Positions 1 through 9,587 of a stretch of 64,000 bases of DNA are shown piece after piece (the first letter of the stretch is position 1; every line of letters begins with the position of its first letter). The stretch comes from Xanthobacteraceae bacterium (GTDB taxonomy: Bacteria; Pseudomonadota; Alphaproteobacteria; Rhizobiales; Xanthobacteraceae): contig JARLIY010000132.1 of assembly GCA_031291475.1 (NCBI GenBank), positions 1 through 64,000 of the forward strand. Reading direction: 5' to 3'. The position numbers were made by a program, and so were the translations under genes. The notes beneath the pieces are model-generated. The model had not been told where the DNA came from, searched no databases, and saw only the letters and a program-made list of their open reading frames with translations.

Positions 1-2
1 AT

Positions 3-1622
3 ATCGTCGATACGCCGGGCCACGCCGATTTCGGCGGCGAGGTCGAACGCATCCTCGGCATGGTGGACGGCGCGCTGGTGCTGGTCGATGCCGCCGAGGG
101 CCCGCTGCCGCAGACCAAGATCGTCGTCATCAAGGCGCTCAAGGTCGGGCTCAAGCCGATCGTCATCATCAACAAGGTCGATCGGCCGGACGCCCGGCCG
201 AGGGAAGTCGCCAACGAAGTCTTCGACCTGTTCGCCGCGCTCGATGCGACCGAGGCGCAGCTCGATTTCCCGCTGCTCTACGGTTCGGCCAAGCAGGGCT
301 GGATGGCTTCCGACCCTGCGGGACCCAAGGACAAGGGCATGGCGCCGCTGTTTGATCTCGTGCTGCGCCACGTGGCGTCGCCCGTGGTCGAGGAGGGCCC
401 CTTCCGCATGCTGGGAACAATCCTCGAAGCCAATCCCTATCTCGGCCGCATCGTCACCGGACGCATTTCCTCGGGCTCGGTAAAGCCGAACCAGACGATC
501 AAGGTGCTCGACCCCCATGGCAACATCGTCGAGGAGGGGCGCGCGACCAAGGTGCTTGCCTTTCGCGGGCTGGAGCGGATGCCGATCGAGGAGGGATTCG
601 CCGGCGACATCGTCTCCATTGCCGGCCTGCCCGAGGCGACGGTCTCGCATACACTGTGCGCCCCCGAAGTGACCGAGCCGTTGCCGGCGCAGCCGATCGA
701 CCCGCCGACATTGGCGATGACGTTCCGCATCAATGATTCGCCGCTCGCCGGCACTGAGGGCGACAAAGTGCAAAGCCGCGTCATCCGCGAGCGGCTGCTG
801 CGCGAGGCGGAGGGCAACGTCGCGCTACGGATTTCCGAGTCTACGGAAAAGGATTCCATGGAGGTTGCCGGCCGCGGCGAATTGCAGCTCGGCATTCTGA
901 TCGAGACCATGCGGCGCGAAGGGTTCGAGCTCTCGGTATCGCGGCCTAAGGTCCTGTTTCAGTACGGGCCTTCGGGCGAATTGCTCGAGCCGATCGAGGA
1001 AGTCCTGATCGACGTCGACGAACAACACGCCGGCGTGGTGGTGCAGAAACTTGCCGAGCGCAAAGCCGAGCTGGTGGAGATGCGGCCTTCCGGCGGCGGC
1101 CGCGTGCGGCTCGTCTTTTACGCGCCGACGCGCGGCCTCATCGGCTATAATGGTGAGCTGGTGACCGATACGCGCGGCACCGCGGTCATGAACCGCATTT
1201 TTCACGCTTACGGGGCGCACCGGGGAGATATCGAGGGCCGGCGCAACGGGGTCCTGATCTCGACCGATCAGGGTGAAGCCGTCGCCTACGCCATGTGGAA
1301 TCTGGAAGACCGCGGTCCGATGATGATCGAGCCGGGCTGGAAGGTCTACCGCGGCATGATCGTCGGCGAGCATACCCGCGGCAACGATCTCGAGGTCAAC
1401 GTGCTCAAGGGCAAAAAGCTGACCAACATCCGCACCCATTCCAAGGACGAGGCCATCCGCCTGACCCCGCCGATCCGCATGACGCTGGAGAAGGCGCTCG
1501 CCTATATCGAGGACGACGAGCTGGTCGAAGTGACGCCGAAATCGATCCGTCTGCGCAAGAAGCTGCTCGATCCCAACGAGCGCAAGAAGGACGAGCGGCG
1601 CAAGGAAGCCGAGCGGGTGTAG
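3..1622 (+). CDS. typA: Translational GTPase TypA/BipA (5' end outside window)
   Basis: Ribosome-associated GTPase of the EF-G-like family, involved in ribosome assembly and stress or cold adaptation. The window opens inside the G domain. The G3 motif DTPGHADFGGEV starts at the first codons, G4 is INKVDRPDARP and G5 is GSAKQGW. The EF-Tu-like beta barrel, the EF-G domain III/V-type regions and the TypA-specific C-terminus (RTHSKDEAIRLTPP, then a Lys/Arg-rich tail) follow to the TAG stop. About 539 residues are visible. TypA is usually near 605, so roughly the first 65-70 residues (Walker A, switch I) are missing only because of the window edge. The reading frame is intact. Confidence 0.96.
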   Translation: MVDTPGHADFGGEVERILGMVDGALVLVDAAEGPLPQTKIVVIKALKVGLKPIVIINKVDRPDARPREVANEVFDLFAALDATEAQLDFPLLYGSAKQGWMASDPAGPKDKGMAPLFDLVLRHVASPVVEEGPFRMLGTILEANPYLGRIVTGRISSGSVKPNQTIKVLDPHGNIVEEGRATKVLAFRGLERMPIEEGFAGDIVSIAGLPEATVSHTLCAPEVTEPLPAQPIDPPTLAMTFRINDSPLAGTEGDKVQSRVIRERLLREAEGNVALRISESTEKDSMEVAGRGELQLGILIETMRREGFELSVSRPKVLFQYGPSGELLEPIEEVLIDVDEQHAGVVVQKLAERKAELVEMRPSGGGRVRLVFYAPTRGLIGYNGELVTDTRGTAVMNRIFHAYGAHRGDIEGRRNGVLISTDQGEAVAYAMWNLEDRGPMMIEPGWKVYRGMIVGEHTRGNDLEVNVLKGKKLTNIRTHSKDEAIRLTPPIRMTLEKALAYIEDDELVEVTPKSIRLRKKLLDPNERKKDERRKEAERV

Positions 1623-1888
1623 GCGATCCCCGGCAACGTCATGCCCGGTCGCGCATAACCGCGCGGGAGGAACCGCAGGCGCGGCAGAACTCTCGATACC
1701 TGCGGGTGCGCGCAAAATATCAGCCAACCGTGTCGCTCGGGCAACAGCTCCTCAGATTGCGCTCAGGCTTGCGTTTTTTGCCGCCCGATGATGGCGCCGG
1801 GGGCACCATTCCGCTAATAATCCACATCGGTATCGGATCGGCAAACGCGGGACTTGAAGGCCGCTGAATCGCTTGCTTTGATTACGCC

Positions 1889-2398
1889 ATGAGCACCGTC
1901 CTCATCGAAATCCGTCGCGCCAAGCCGTACGATGCCGGCGCGGTTGCGGATGCTCACGATGAGGCATGGCGGACCGCATATCAGGGCATCATCCCCGGCA
2001 CCGAATTGGACCGGCTGATCAACCGCCGCGGCCCGGCATGGTGGGACTCAGCCATCCGCAAGGGCAGCCGCATTGCGCTCCTGCAGTTCGGCGACAAGAT
2101 CGCCGGCTATACCAACTACGGACGCAACCGCGCGCGCAGCCTGCATTACGACGGCGAGATCTACGAGCTATATCTGCGGCCGGAATTCCAGGGAGTGGGT
2201 TTCGGCCGCCGGCTGTTTACCGCCGCGCGCCGCGATCTGGCGCAAAGCGGATTGAAATCGCTGATCGTCTGGGCGTTGTCGGAGAACGACACCGCCGTGG
2301 AGTTCTACCGCGCGCTCAGCGGCAAGACCGTCGCCCGCTCGTCGGAAAAATTCGGCACGCGCGTCCTCGACAAGGTTGCCTTCGGCTGGAACAGCTGA
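1889..2398 (+). CDS. GNAT family N-acetyltransferase
   Basis: A 169-residue protein with one Gcn5-related acetyltransferase domain. Acetyl-CoA binding motif A is visible as ELYLRPEFQGVGFGRRLF (Q-x-x-G-x-G/R), preceded by the usual beta4 strand and followed by a helix and WALSENDTAVEFYR (motif B: an Asn and a Tyr before the terminal strands). The start is the ATG opening MSTVLIEIRRAKPYDA; no strong Shine-Dalgarno is visible. The acceptor cannot be predicted: this subfamily covers small molecules, antibiotics and protein N-termini. It stands alone between typA and a convergent DUF167 gene. Confidence 0.85.
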   Translation: MSTVLIEIRRAKPYDAGAVADAHDEAWRTAYQGIIPGTELDRLINRRGPAWWDSAIRKGSRIALLQFGDKIAGYTNYGRNRARSLHYDGEIYELYLRPEFQGVGFGRRLFTAARRDLAQSGLKSLIVWALSENDTAVEFYRALSGKTVARSSEKFGTRVLDKVAFGWNS

Positions 2399-2401
2399 AC
2401 C

Positions 2402-2734
2402 TCAGCCGGTCTTGAGCCATTGTCCCAGCGCCGCGACCAGTGCCGCGGCATCACCCGCAACCCGAATTCGCTTCACGCGCGAGGCCGCCCCGCTTGCAAG
2501 CTCCACCTGACGAGGAGCAATGCGCAGCGCCTCGGCAATAAGGCGGCAGAGCGCCGCGTTTGCTTCTCCATCGGAAGGTGCAGCGCGCACCCGCGCCTTG
2601 AGCACGGAGCGGCCATCGGCACCGCGCTCGACCCCTTCGATGGCGTCGCGGCCGCCGCGCGGCGTGAGACGCACGTCGATGACGACGCCTTGCGGCACCG
2701 CCTTCCACGGCACCTGATGAGGCACGGCTCTCAA
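2402..2734 (-). CDS. DUF167 / YggU family protein
   Basis: A 110-residue small alpha/beta protein of the DUF167 (YggU) family, whose biochemical role is unknown. The family core is visible as [19 protein letters not shown], then [26 protein letters not shown] and the ending [14 protein letters not shown]. Its start codon overlaps the stop of the upstream yggT gene in an ATGA arrangement, which implies translational coupling. The yggT-yggU pairing is widely conserved in proteobacteria and supports the call. The 3' end converges with the GNAT gene, only 3 nt away. Confidence 0.88.
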   Translation of the reverse strand: MRAVPHQVPWKAVPQGVVIDVRLTPRGGRDAIEGVERGADGRSVLKARVRAAPSDGEANAALCRLIAEALRIAPRQVELASGAASRVKRIRVAGDAAALVAALGQWLKTG

Positions 2735-3021
2735 TAGACGTTTGGCAGGATGTAAAGCGCGATCACGTAACGGATAAAGATGATAATCAGGAACAGCACG
2801 ACCGGCGACACATCGATGCCGCCCAGATTCGGCAACAGGTTGCGGATCGGGCGCAGTGCAGGCTCGGTAATGCGGTAGAGAAATTCGCCGATCATGGCGA
2901 CGACCTGGTTGCGCGTATTGACGACGTGGAACGCGATCAGCCAGGAGAAGATTGCCGCCGCAATCACGATCCAGATGTAGAGTTCGAGGGCAAGATCGAT
3001 GACAAGGAAAAGGGCGCGCAT
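2731..3021 (-). CDS. YggT family integral membrane protein
   Basis: A 96-residue inner-membrane protein with two hydrophobic segments (about residues 3-26 and 68-92). The YggT-type centre [23 protein letters not shown] lies between them. YggT proteins are linked to osmotic and ion stress tolerance and, in other phyla, to membrane or cell-division roles; the molecular activity is unsettled. An in-frame extension upstream to 3120 would run through the tRNA gene, so the ATG at 3021 ([12 protein letters not shown]) is chosen. Overlaps the next gene by 4 nt. Confidence 0.88.
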   Translation of the reverse strand: MRALFLVIDLALELYIWIVIAAAIFSWLIAFHVVNTRNQVVAMIGEFLYRITEPALRPIRNLLPNLGGIDVSPVVLFLIIIFIRYVIALYILPNVY

Positions 3022-3060
3022 GGGTGGCTTTCGCGAGTGAGGACGAGCGAACCTTGGACT

Positions 3061-3136
3061 GGTGGAGCCGAGGGGAGTTGAACCCCTGACCTCCTCATTG
3101 CGAACGAGGCGCTCTCCCAACTGAGCTACGGCCCCG
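3061..3136 (-). tRNA. tRNA-Ala (anticodon CGC)
   Basis: A 76-nt cloverleaf read from 3136 to 3061. The acceptor is GGGGCCG/CGGCTCC with the alanine identity pair G3:U70. The D arm is GCTC/GAGC. The anticodon stem is CCTCG/TGAGG with loop TTCGCAA, so the anticodon is CGC (codon GCG). The T arm is AGGGGTTCAACTCCCCT. Discriminator A73 is followed by an encoded CCA (3061-3063). All arms pair. It decodes one of the commonest codons in this GC-rich genome. Confidence 0.97.
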
Positions 3137-3323
3137 CCATGACTGCCGCCGGGCCCCTAAGCGCCGGCTTTTGGCGAGTTCGGGCCATTTAGGGCCGGGG
3201 ACCCGAGGTGTCAATGGCTTCCGCGTTTCCGCAGAAGACCCTGGAATATCCGGCGCCGCCGCCGCATCATATTCGCGACTTAAAGGCGCTGATTTATTGC
3301 GGGATCACGAGGAACGACCCGTT

Positions 3324-4136
3324 ATGCGACCGATAACCCTTAAGCTTTGCTTTGCGGCGCTGTGGCTTGGCTTCGCGGCGCCGGCCGTTGCGGCGACGGT
3401 GCCCTGCGGCGGCGACTTCGGGGCCTGGCTCGACGGATTCAAGCAGGAAGCGGCGGCGCAAGAGGTCTCGCAGCGCACGATCCAATCCGCGCTCGCCGGC
3501 GTGACCTACGACCCGGGAATCATCGCGCGCGACCACGCGCAGGGCGTTTTTCGCCAGAGCTTCGAGCAATTTTCCGGGCGAATGGTGCCGCCGCGGCTCG
3601 CGCGCGGCGCACGCCTCCTCCAGCAATCCGGTCCGATCTTCAGCCGGATCGAGCAGCAATTCGGCGTGCCCGGCGCGGTCATTGTCGCCATCTGGGGCCT
3701 GGAGACCGACTTCGGCGCCAACTCCGGCAAATTCCCGACCATTCGCTCGCTGGCGTCGCTTGCCTACGATTGCCGCCGCCCGGAGAAGTTTCGCGGCGAG
3801 TTGCTCGCAGCGTTGCGCATTGTCGATCGCGGCGACATGAACCCAAGCGACATGCGCGGCGCCTGGGCCGGCGAGATCGGCCAGACGCAATTCCTGCCGT
3901 CGTCCTATCTCAAATACGCCGTCGACTATGACGGCAATGGCCACCGCGATCTCATTCACAGCGTGCCCGACGTGCTCGCGTCCACCGCCAATTATCTCAA
4001 GGGCTATGGCTGGCAGCGCGGTCAGCCCTGGGGCGAAGGCACCGCCAATTTCCAGGTCCTGCTGCAATGGAACGCATCGCAGGTCTACACCAAGACGGTC
4101 GCTTATTTTGCCCAGCAACTCGCCGCCGGCCAGTAA
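3324..4136 (+). CDS. Lytic murein transglycosylase, MltB/SLT_2 family
   Basis: A 270-residue exported murein hydrolase that cleaves the MurNAc-GlcNAc bond to give 1,6-anhydro ends. An N-terminal signal sequence (MRPITLKLCFAALWLGFAAPAVAA) comes first. The SLT_2 domain follows, with the catalytic glutamate in AIWGLETDFGANSG and the MltB-type signatures AGEIGQTQFLPSSYLKYAVD and DGNGHRDL. No peptidoglycan-binding domain follows, so this is the short form. The start was chosen at the ATG preceded by CGAGGAACG; codons further upstream lack a signal sequence. It may feed anhydro-muropeptides to the AmgK/MurU recycling genes elsewhere in this window. Confidence 0.92.
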   Translation: MRPITLKLCFAALWLGFAAPAVAATVPCGGDFGAWLDGFKQEAAAQEVSQRTIQSALAGVTYDPGIIARDHAQGVFRQSFEQFSGRMVPPRLARGARLLQQSGPIFSRIEQQFGVPGAVIVAIWGLETDFGANSGKFPTIRSLASLAYDCRRPEKFRGELLAALRIVDRGDMNPSDMRGAWAGEIGQTQFLPSSYLKYAVDYDGNGHRDLIHSVPDVLASTANYLKGYGWQRGQPWGEGTANFQVLLQWNASQVYTKTVAYFAQQLAAGQ

Positions 4137-4156
4137 TCCAGCGGACCGCCGCACAC

Positions 4157-4843
4157 CTAGCCGGCAATCCAACGTTCAAGAAATACGCTGAGCCAGGCGC
4201 GCGCGCTGTAATCGTAGACCGCGCGATCGGCAAAATGTGCGGTGCGCGGCTTGGCGCCGGGCATTTCCAGGCGATCATGCCCCCGCGCCATCCACCGATA
4301 CATCGTGGCGTGGGTCACGTCCGGGTGAAATTGTAACGCGTAGCTTCGCCCGTGTCGGAAGGCCTGCACCTCGAACATGTCGCCCTCGGCGAGCAGCTCG
4401 GAACCGGCCGGCAAATCGAAGCCTTCGCGGTGCCACTCATAGACTTGCTCCGGCCAGGGATCGACGAGCGCCAAGCCGGCCGGGGTGGGCCGGATCGGGT
4501 AATACCCGATCTCTGCGTGGCCCGCGGGATGCAAATACACGCGCGCTCCGAGCGCCCGCGCGCACATCTGCGCGCCAAGGCAAATGCCGAGGAACGGCCT
4601 GTCCTCCTTCAGCGGTACAGCGATCCAGTCGATCTCCCGGCGGATGAAGTCGTCCTCATCGTTGGCGCTCATCGGGCCGCCAAAAATGACCGCTGCCGAG
4701 TGATCGGTTAGCGTCGGCGGCAGCGGATCGCCGAAGCGCGGGCGGCGCACGTCGAGCTGGTAGCCGAGCCGCTCCAACGCGTAGCCGACCCGGCCCGGGG
4801 TCGATCGCTCCTGGTGCAGAATGATCAGGATCGGCTGTGACAT
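4157..4843 (-). CDS. Class I glutamine amidotransferase-like protein
   Basis: A 228-residue stand-alone GATase1 domain similar to the amidotransferase half of GMP synthase. The nucleophile elbow is FLGICLGAQM (Cys), the oxyanion region is VIFGGPMSAND, and the His is in YALQFHPDVT. The third triad residue (Glu) of true GATases is not clearly seen, as in many GMP-synthase-like proteins of unknown substrate. The start is the ATG at MSQPILIILHQE; an open frame to 5101 upstream is Arg-rich and not family-like. Function beyond glutaminase-type hydrolysis cannot be assigned. Confidence 0.85.
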   Translation of the reverse strand: MSQPILIILHQERSTPGRVGYALERLGYQLDVRRPRFGDPLPPTLTDHSAAVIFGGPMSANDEDDFIRREIDWIAVPLKEDRPFLGICLGAQMCARALGARVYLHPAGHAEIGYYPIRPTPAGLALVDPWPEQVYEWHREGFDLPAGSELLAEGDMFEVQAFRHGRSYALQFHPDVTHATMYRWMARGHDRLEMPGAKPRTAHFADRAVYDYSARAWLSVFLERWIAG

Positions 4844-4950
4844 GGTCGAAGGAATCGAATTCGCTCGCGCATCGTTTGGTATCGCGTTGGGTTGTAAATT
4901 CCAAGGCGCGGCAATGCGCCGCCACGAATGGCGCCGTCGATGAGTGTGAC

Positions 4951-5424
4951 CTATGCGCCGCCGGCTTCGCCCGATTCTCTCTCTATGCGTTGCCGCAGCT
5001 CGATCCGTTCCCGCGGCGACACGCCGAGCAAGTCGGCTGCGCGCCATAACAGGTTGTCTTCCAGTTCGTCGCGGCGACCGTCGGAATAGACGATCTCCCA
5101 CATCATCTCGATAACGCGGGCCCGCGCTGCCTCGTCGAGCGTGCGATTGAGCAGGCTGGTAAAGTGGTAAAGGTCGACGGCTTCATGCTCGGCCTGCGTT
5201 GCCTTGTCGATCAGCTCATCGGCCAGCACGTCGTCGAGGTTAAAGCGGCGCTTGACGACGGAATGCAATTTATCCCGCTCACGCTGCGACATATCGCCGT
5301 CGATGGCGGCGGCGTGCACAAGCAGCGCCACCGCCGCGAGGCGGTAATCGTTCTCCACGAATTGGCTCGGATGTTTCTCGCCGCCCACGAAATCGGAGAC
5401 GAAACTCCTAAACGATTCAAACAT
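4951..5424 (-). CDS. TerB-like (tellurite resistance protein B-like) protein
   Basis: A 157-residue all-helical protein of the TerB/DjlA-N type. The acidic metal-binding-like stretches HAAAIDGDMSQRERDKL and EIVYSDGRRDELEDNLL are visible as the internal pseudo-repeat. Proteins of this group occur widely in alphaproteobacteria without tellurite resistance clusters. No terZ/terC genes are nearby, so resistance should not be inferred. The start at MFESFRSFVSDF follows a strong ribosome binding site (AAGGAAGGA) 4 nt upstream. Confidence 0.82.
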   Translation of the reverse strand: MFESFRSFVSDFVGGEKHPSQFVENDYRLAAVALLVHAAAIDGDMSQRERDKLHSVVKRRFNLDDVLADELIDKATQAEHEAVDLYHFTSLLNRTLDEAARARVIEMMWEIVYSDGRRDELEDNLLWRAADLLGVSPRERIELRQRIERESGEAGGA

Positions 5425-5572
5425 GATCCTTCCTTGCGGGTGGCGTTCATTTCCCACGTTCATATCGCGAGGTAAAGCACGCCGTTCAAGCCTCGCCCGC
5501 TTGGCGAAGCCGGCGCAATGGCCGATCGGGGTGCTGGAGACTCGGGAAATCTGGCGCCCGCCCCGCGCCGGC

Positions 5573-8500
5573 TCACTCCGCGGCGGCGGCCTTGGCCGCC
5601 GCCTGCTCTTGGACGAATTTCTGCAGCGTCACCAGATCGGGCTTGCCGGAGCCGAGCAGCGGCAGCTTGTCGACGATGATGACCTCGGACGGGAACATCA
5701 GCTCGTGGGCGTGCTGGCTGCGCGCATAAGCTTGAAAATCGGCGCGGGTGGCGCTGTGCTTGTCGGTGACGAGAATGAGGCGCTCGCCCTTGCGCGCGTC
5801 GGGAACCGCCAACACCGCCGAGTTATAGTGCGGCCACAGCTCGGCCGCGAGCATCTCGACGGCGGCAAGCGAGATCATCTCGCCGCCGACCTTGGCGAAG
5901 CGCTTGGCCCGGCCCTTGATGGCGATGTAGCCTTGATCGTCGATGGCGACGATATCGCCGGTGTCGTACCAGCCCTCCGGCGGCGGCTCCAGCACGCCCG
6001 GCTTGTCGGCGCGCAAATAGCCGAGCATCACATTCGGGCCTTTGATGAACAGCCGCCCCGCGCCCTCATCGACGCCTTCGACCTTTTCAATTCTTGCCTG
6101 CATGCCAGGAAAGAGGCGACCGACGGTACCGAACTTGTTGAACATCGGCGTGTTGAACGCCACCACCGGCGACGTCTCGGTCACGCCATAGCCTTCCAAA
6201 ATGCGCAACCCGAACTTTTCCAGATAAATCCGGCGGGTCGATTCCTTGATCGGCTCGCCGCCGGCGACGATGTAGCGCAACGAGCGAAAATCGTACGGGT
6301 TGGCCATGCGCGCATAGCCGGCGAGGAAGGTATCCGTGCCGAACAGATAGGTTGCACAGATGCCGTAGACCAATTCCGGCACGGTGCGGTAATGCAGCGG
6401 CGATGGATAGAGATAGGTCGGCACGCCGGAAATAAGCGGCAACACAATGCCGCCCATAAAGCCGAACGAATGGAATGCCGGCAGCGCCATGAACAGCCGG
6501 TCTTCGCGGCCGAAATCGATGCGGGCTTCTGCCTGTGCCACGTTCGACAGGATGTTGCGGTGGGAGAGAACAACCCCCTTGGGGGTTCCCTCCGTCCCGG
6601 AGGTGAACAGGACGACGGCCCAATCGTCGGGTTTGCGCGCGACCAGCGGCCTTTTCGCCCGCAGCGCGCCGCGCAGCTTGTCGGCAAAGCTCACGGTCTT
6701 GCGGATGTCTTCCAGATAGATGATGCGAACCTTGTTCTCGATCGCGGCAATGAGTTTCTCAAGTCTCGCCTTTTCCACGAAGGCATGCGCAGTGAGGATG
6801 GTGTCAACTTGCGCCGCGCGGCAGGCGCCGAGCACGTTGGCGGCTCCCGCGGTGAAGTTGATCATGGCCGGCACGCGTCCGGCGGACATCAACGCCAGCA
6901 CGGTCACGGCGCCGCCGTTCGAGGTCGGTAACATGACCCCGATCGGGCGCCCTTCGAGCGCAAGCGGCATCAGCTTGGCGCCGAGAATCCGCGTCGCTTG
7001 CAACAGCCGCTTGTAGGTCAGCCGGCCGCTGGTCGGGTCTTCGATCGCCGGCCACTTGCCGCCATGGATTTTCGCCGCCGCGATGACCGCTTCGATCACC
7101 GTGCGGTCGGTGCGCGCCGTGCGGAACATCAGATTGGACATGACGTCGTACAGCGCCGCGCCCGCGGCCAGGCGCCGCTTCCGCCCCTTCAGCTCCGGAT
7201 TGACGTTCATCTTCACCGGTTCGAGGATGGTCACCTTGATCTGCGGGAACCACCGCCGCCGCACCTGCGTGCTCTTCAAGCGGCTGAAGATCGTCCGCTC
7301 CGGCCCTTCGATGCGCACCGGCACCACCATGGCGTCGGACTTGTCGGCGATCATCGCCGCGCCGTCGTAGATCTTCATCAGGCTGCCGGTCAGCGTGATG
7401 CGCCCTTCGGGAAAGATCACCAGCATGTTGCCGTCTTTCACCGCATTGATGATGGTGCGCATCGCCATCGGTTTGAGCGGATCAAGCGCCATGGTGCGCA
7501 CGAAAGGCAGGAAAGGCTGAATCCACCATTGCCGCGATATCCCGATGTCGACGGCGAAGACCGGGCGCTTGGGCAGAAGCGACATCGCGATCGGCGCGTC
7601 GAGGAAGCTCACGTGGTTCATCGCGATGATGGCGTTGTCGCCGGCCTTGGCGACGTTCTCCAGCCCCGTGACCTCAAGGCGGAAGAAAGCGCGGAAAATG
7701 ATCGAAAGAAGATCATTCAGCCAGCTCGCCGGCATGGTGCGGGCGATGAGGACGGCGACGACCAAGTTACCGACCCCGATGAGCGCGAACAGGATCGGTA
7801 TGCCGAGGCCGAGCTTTTGCAGCACGGCAAGGATAATGGCGCCGACGACCATGAAAGCGGCATTGAGCACATTGACGGCGGCGACGACGCGGGCGCGGTG
7901 ATCGGCGCCGGCCCAGGCCTGTACCGCGCTGAAGGTCGGCACGATGAAAAGTCCGCCCGCGATCGCCAGCCCCGCGAGATCGACGGCGACGTGAATGCTG
8001 TGCGGCGACGCAAAGTAGGCGGCAATGCCGAGCGGGCTTGCCGATTGAACGATCGTCGACGCCGTCCAGCCGAGATCGAGCGCGAACACGCCCAGCAGCA
8101 CGGCGCCGAACAGCGTCGGCAACAGGATGATGCGCCCATGCGCGAGCCATGCCGCGAGGCCGGAGCCGATCGCCACCGCCACCGAGAAGATGGTGAGGAA
8201 GATGGTGACGACCCCTTCGTTGCCGCCGATGGTGAACGTCACGAGCGGCGGCAGGAGCGACAAGACGAGCGCGCCGACGAGCCAGAACCAGCTCGTCACC
8301 AGCGCGCCCCACCATAGCCGGGGCTCGGCGCGCACATATTTGATCAGCGCACCGGTGGACGCGAAGATATTGCGATTGATGGCGAGGTGAGGCGCTCCCT
8401 CGCCGGTCGGCGGAATGAACCGGCTCGCGATCCAGCACGCCACCGAGGACACTAGCATCAGCCAGGCAAAGTGGATCGGATTGCCGCCGTCCCGCGCCGC

Positions 8501-8983
8501 GATCCCGGCCACGATAGTGCCCAGCAGGATGGCGAGGAACGTGCCGCCCTCGACCAGCGCGTTGCCGGACGGCAATTCCGCGCGGGCGAGATGATCGGGA
8601 AGGATGCCGTATTTGATCGGCCCGAACAGCGAGGCGATGGTGCCGTACAGGAACACCGCAACGAACAACAGCGCGATCGAATGGAAAGCAAAGCCCGCGA
8701 CCGCGAGCGCGGCGACGGCGATCTCGAAAAGCTTGAGCCGCTGCGCCACGAAAGCTTTGTCGTAGCGGTCGGCGAGTTCGCCGCCGAGCCCGGAGAGGAA
8801 GAAGAACGGCGCGATCAGCGTGGCGCCGGCAAGCGTGATCAAGGCCCCAGAATTGGCCCCGCCGACCTGGAAAAGGATGAGAAAGACCAGTGCGGTCTTG
8901 AGGAAGTTGTCGCCAAAGGCCGAGAAGAATTGGCACCAGAACAGGGGCGCAAAGCGTCGCGTCGTCATCAGGGACGTGGACAT
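5573..8983 (-). CDS. Three-domain lysophospholipid flippase / acyltransferase / acyl-[ACP] ligase (Aas type)
   Basis: A 1136-residue fusion. Residues about 1-430 form a 12-TM MFS transporter of the LplT type (FWCQFFSAFGDNFLKTAL). Residues about 435-630 form a PlsC acyltransferase with motif NHVSFLD (HX4D) and FPEGRIT. Residues about 650-1136 form an AMP-binding acyl synthetase with VVLFTSGTEGTPKGV and GYGVTETSP. Family knowledge suggests it imports lysophospholipid across the inner membrane and re-acylates it with activated fatty acid. E. coli uses separate lplT and aas genes; here all three activities are in one chain. The start ATG follows GGCGGGAGAG. Confidence 0.93.
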   Translation of the reverse strand: MSTSLMTTRRFAPLFWCQFFSAFGDNFLKTALVFLILFQVGGANSGALITLAGATLIAPFFFLSGLGGELADRYDKAFVAQRLKLFEIAVAALAVAGFAFHSIALLFVAVFLYGTIASLFGPIKYGILPDHLARAELPSGNALVEGGTFLAILLGTIVAGIAARDGGNPIHFAWLMLVSSVACWIASRFIPPTGEGAPHLAINRNIFASTGALIKYVRAEPRLWWGALVTSWFWLVGALVLSLLPPLVTFTIGGNEGVVTIFLTIFSVAVAIGSGLAAWLAHGRIILLPTLFGAVLLGVFALDLGWTASTIVQSASPLGIAAYFASPHSIHVAVDLAGLAIAGGLFIVPTFSAVQAWAGADHRARVVAAVNVLNAAFMVVGAIILAVLQKLGLGIPILFALIGVGNLVVAVLIARTMPASWLNDLLSIIFRAFFRLEVTGLENVAKAGDNAIIAMNHVSFLDAPIAMSLLPKRPVFAVDIGISRQWWIQPFLPFVRTMALDPLKPMAMRTIINAVKDGNMLVIFPEGRITLTGSLMKIYDGAAMIADKSDAMVVPVRIEGPERTIFSRLKSTQVRRRWFPQIKVTILEPVKMNVNPELKGRKRRLAAGAALYDVMSNLMFRTARTDRTVIEAVIAAAKIHGGKWPAIEDPTSGRLTYKRLLQATRILGAKLMPLALEGRPIGVMLPTSNGGAVTVLALMSAGRVPAMINFTAGAANVLGACRAAQVDTILTAHAFVEKARLEKLIAAIENKVRIIYLEDIRKTVSFADKLRGALRAKRPLVARKPDDWAVVLFTSGTEGTPKGVVLSHRNILSNVAQAEARIDFGREDRLFMALPAFHSFGFMGGIVLPLISGVPTYLYPSPLHYRTVPELVYGICATYLFGTDTFLAGYARMANPYDFRSLRYIVAGGEPIKESTRRIYLEKFGLRILEGYGVTETSPVVAFNTPMFNKFGTVGRLFPGMQARIEKVEGVDEGAGRLFIKGPNVMLGYLRADKPGVLEPPPEGWYDTGDIVAIDDQGYIAIKGRAKRFAKVGGEMISLAAVEMLAAELWPHYNSAVLAVPDARKGERLILVTDKHSATRADFQAYARSQHAHELMFPSEVIIVDKLPLLGSGKPDLVTLQKFVQEQAAAKAAAAE

Positions 8984-9176
8984 GACTCTCCCGCCGTTGG
9001 CTTCCCGATCAGCGTTGGCTCCCACGTCAGTTTAGACGGATGCGGGCGGCTTGGCGACGAGGAACCGGGGAAAACGCGGTTGACTGGCACGCCTGAGCAA
9101 CCACCGCCGCGTCTTGAATTCCCTAGTTAGATCAAAGGGCTTAAGCTAAGGCCGCAGCCGGCCTTGCTCGGCGGAT

Positions 9177-9587
9177 TCACGGGATTTGGGGCTCAAGCCC
9201 GAACTGCGCCAGCAACGCTTCGACTTGGTGCACCACGGCGCTCAGGTCATAGGGTTTGAAGACAAACACGTCGGCGCTATCGCGGGCATAGCCTTGCGAT
9301 TGGTGGCTCGACGTCAGGATCAGCTTGATGCGCGGATAGCGTTCGCGTGCAAGTCTGCTCAGGCCAAGACCGTCCAGCCGGCCGGGCATGCGAATATCCG
9401 TGAACAGGACCTGTATAGGCAAGGCTCTCTCGAGAATGGTCAATGCTTCGTCAGCGTTGGATGCCTCGAGGACGTGAATTCCCTGATTGCGCAGCTCGTC
9501 GGCAATCGACAATCGGATCAACACCTCGTCCTCGACCACCAGAACCGTCGGCCTTTCGGGCTTAACCCCGATTGGCATAGCCAGCAT
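9177..9587 (-). CDS. Single-domain response regulator (CheY-like receiver)
   Basis: A receiver domain with no output domain, about 136 residues. The acidic pair is VVEDE, the phosphoacceptor Asp is in VLFTDIRMPG, the switch Thr/Ser is in LILTSSHQ and the conserved Lys is in VFKPYDLS. The start is uncertain. In-frame ATGs lie at 9587, 9602 and 9629; 9587 is favoured because a GGGGGA sequence lies about 4 nt upstream. No histidine kinase is adjacent, so it may serve as a phosphate sink or diffusible regulator of the FixK/KdpE-independent kind common in rhizobia. Partner unknown. Confidence 0.88.
   Translation of the reverse strand: MLAMPIGVKPERPTVLVVEDEVLIRLSIADELRNQGIHVLEASNADEALTILERALPIQVLFTDIRMPGRLDGLGLSRLARERYPRIKLILTSSHQSQGYARDSADVFVFKPYDLSAVVHQVEALLAQFGLEPQIP

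Noticed and set aside
825-1727. Minus-strand frame opposite typA
   Set aside because: typA is unmistakable on the plus strand; the antisense product has no family features.
4951-5424. Tellurite resistance locus
   Set aside because: Only a TerB-like fold is present; no terZ/C/D genes nearby.
5423-6931. Plus-strand 500-codon frame opposite the Aas-type gene
   Set aside because: Antisense artefact; no motif and no ribosome site.
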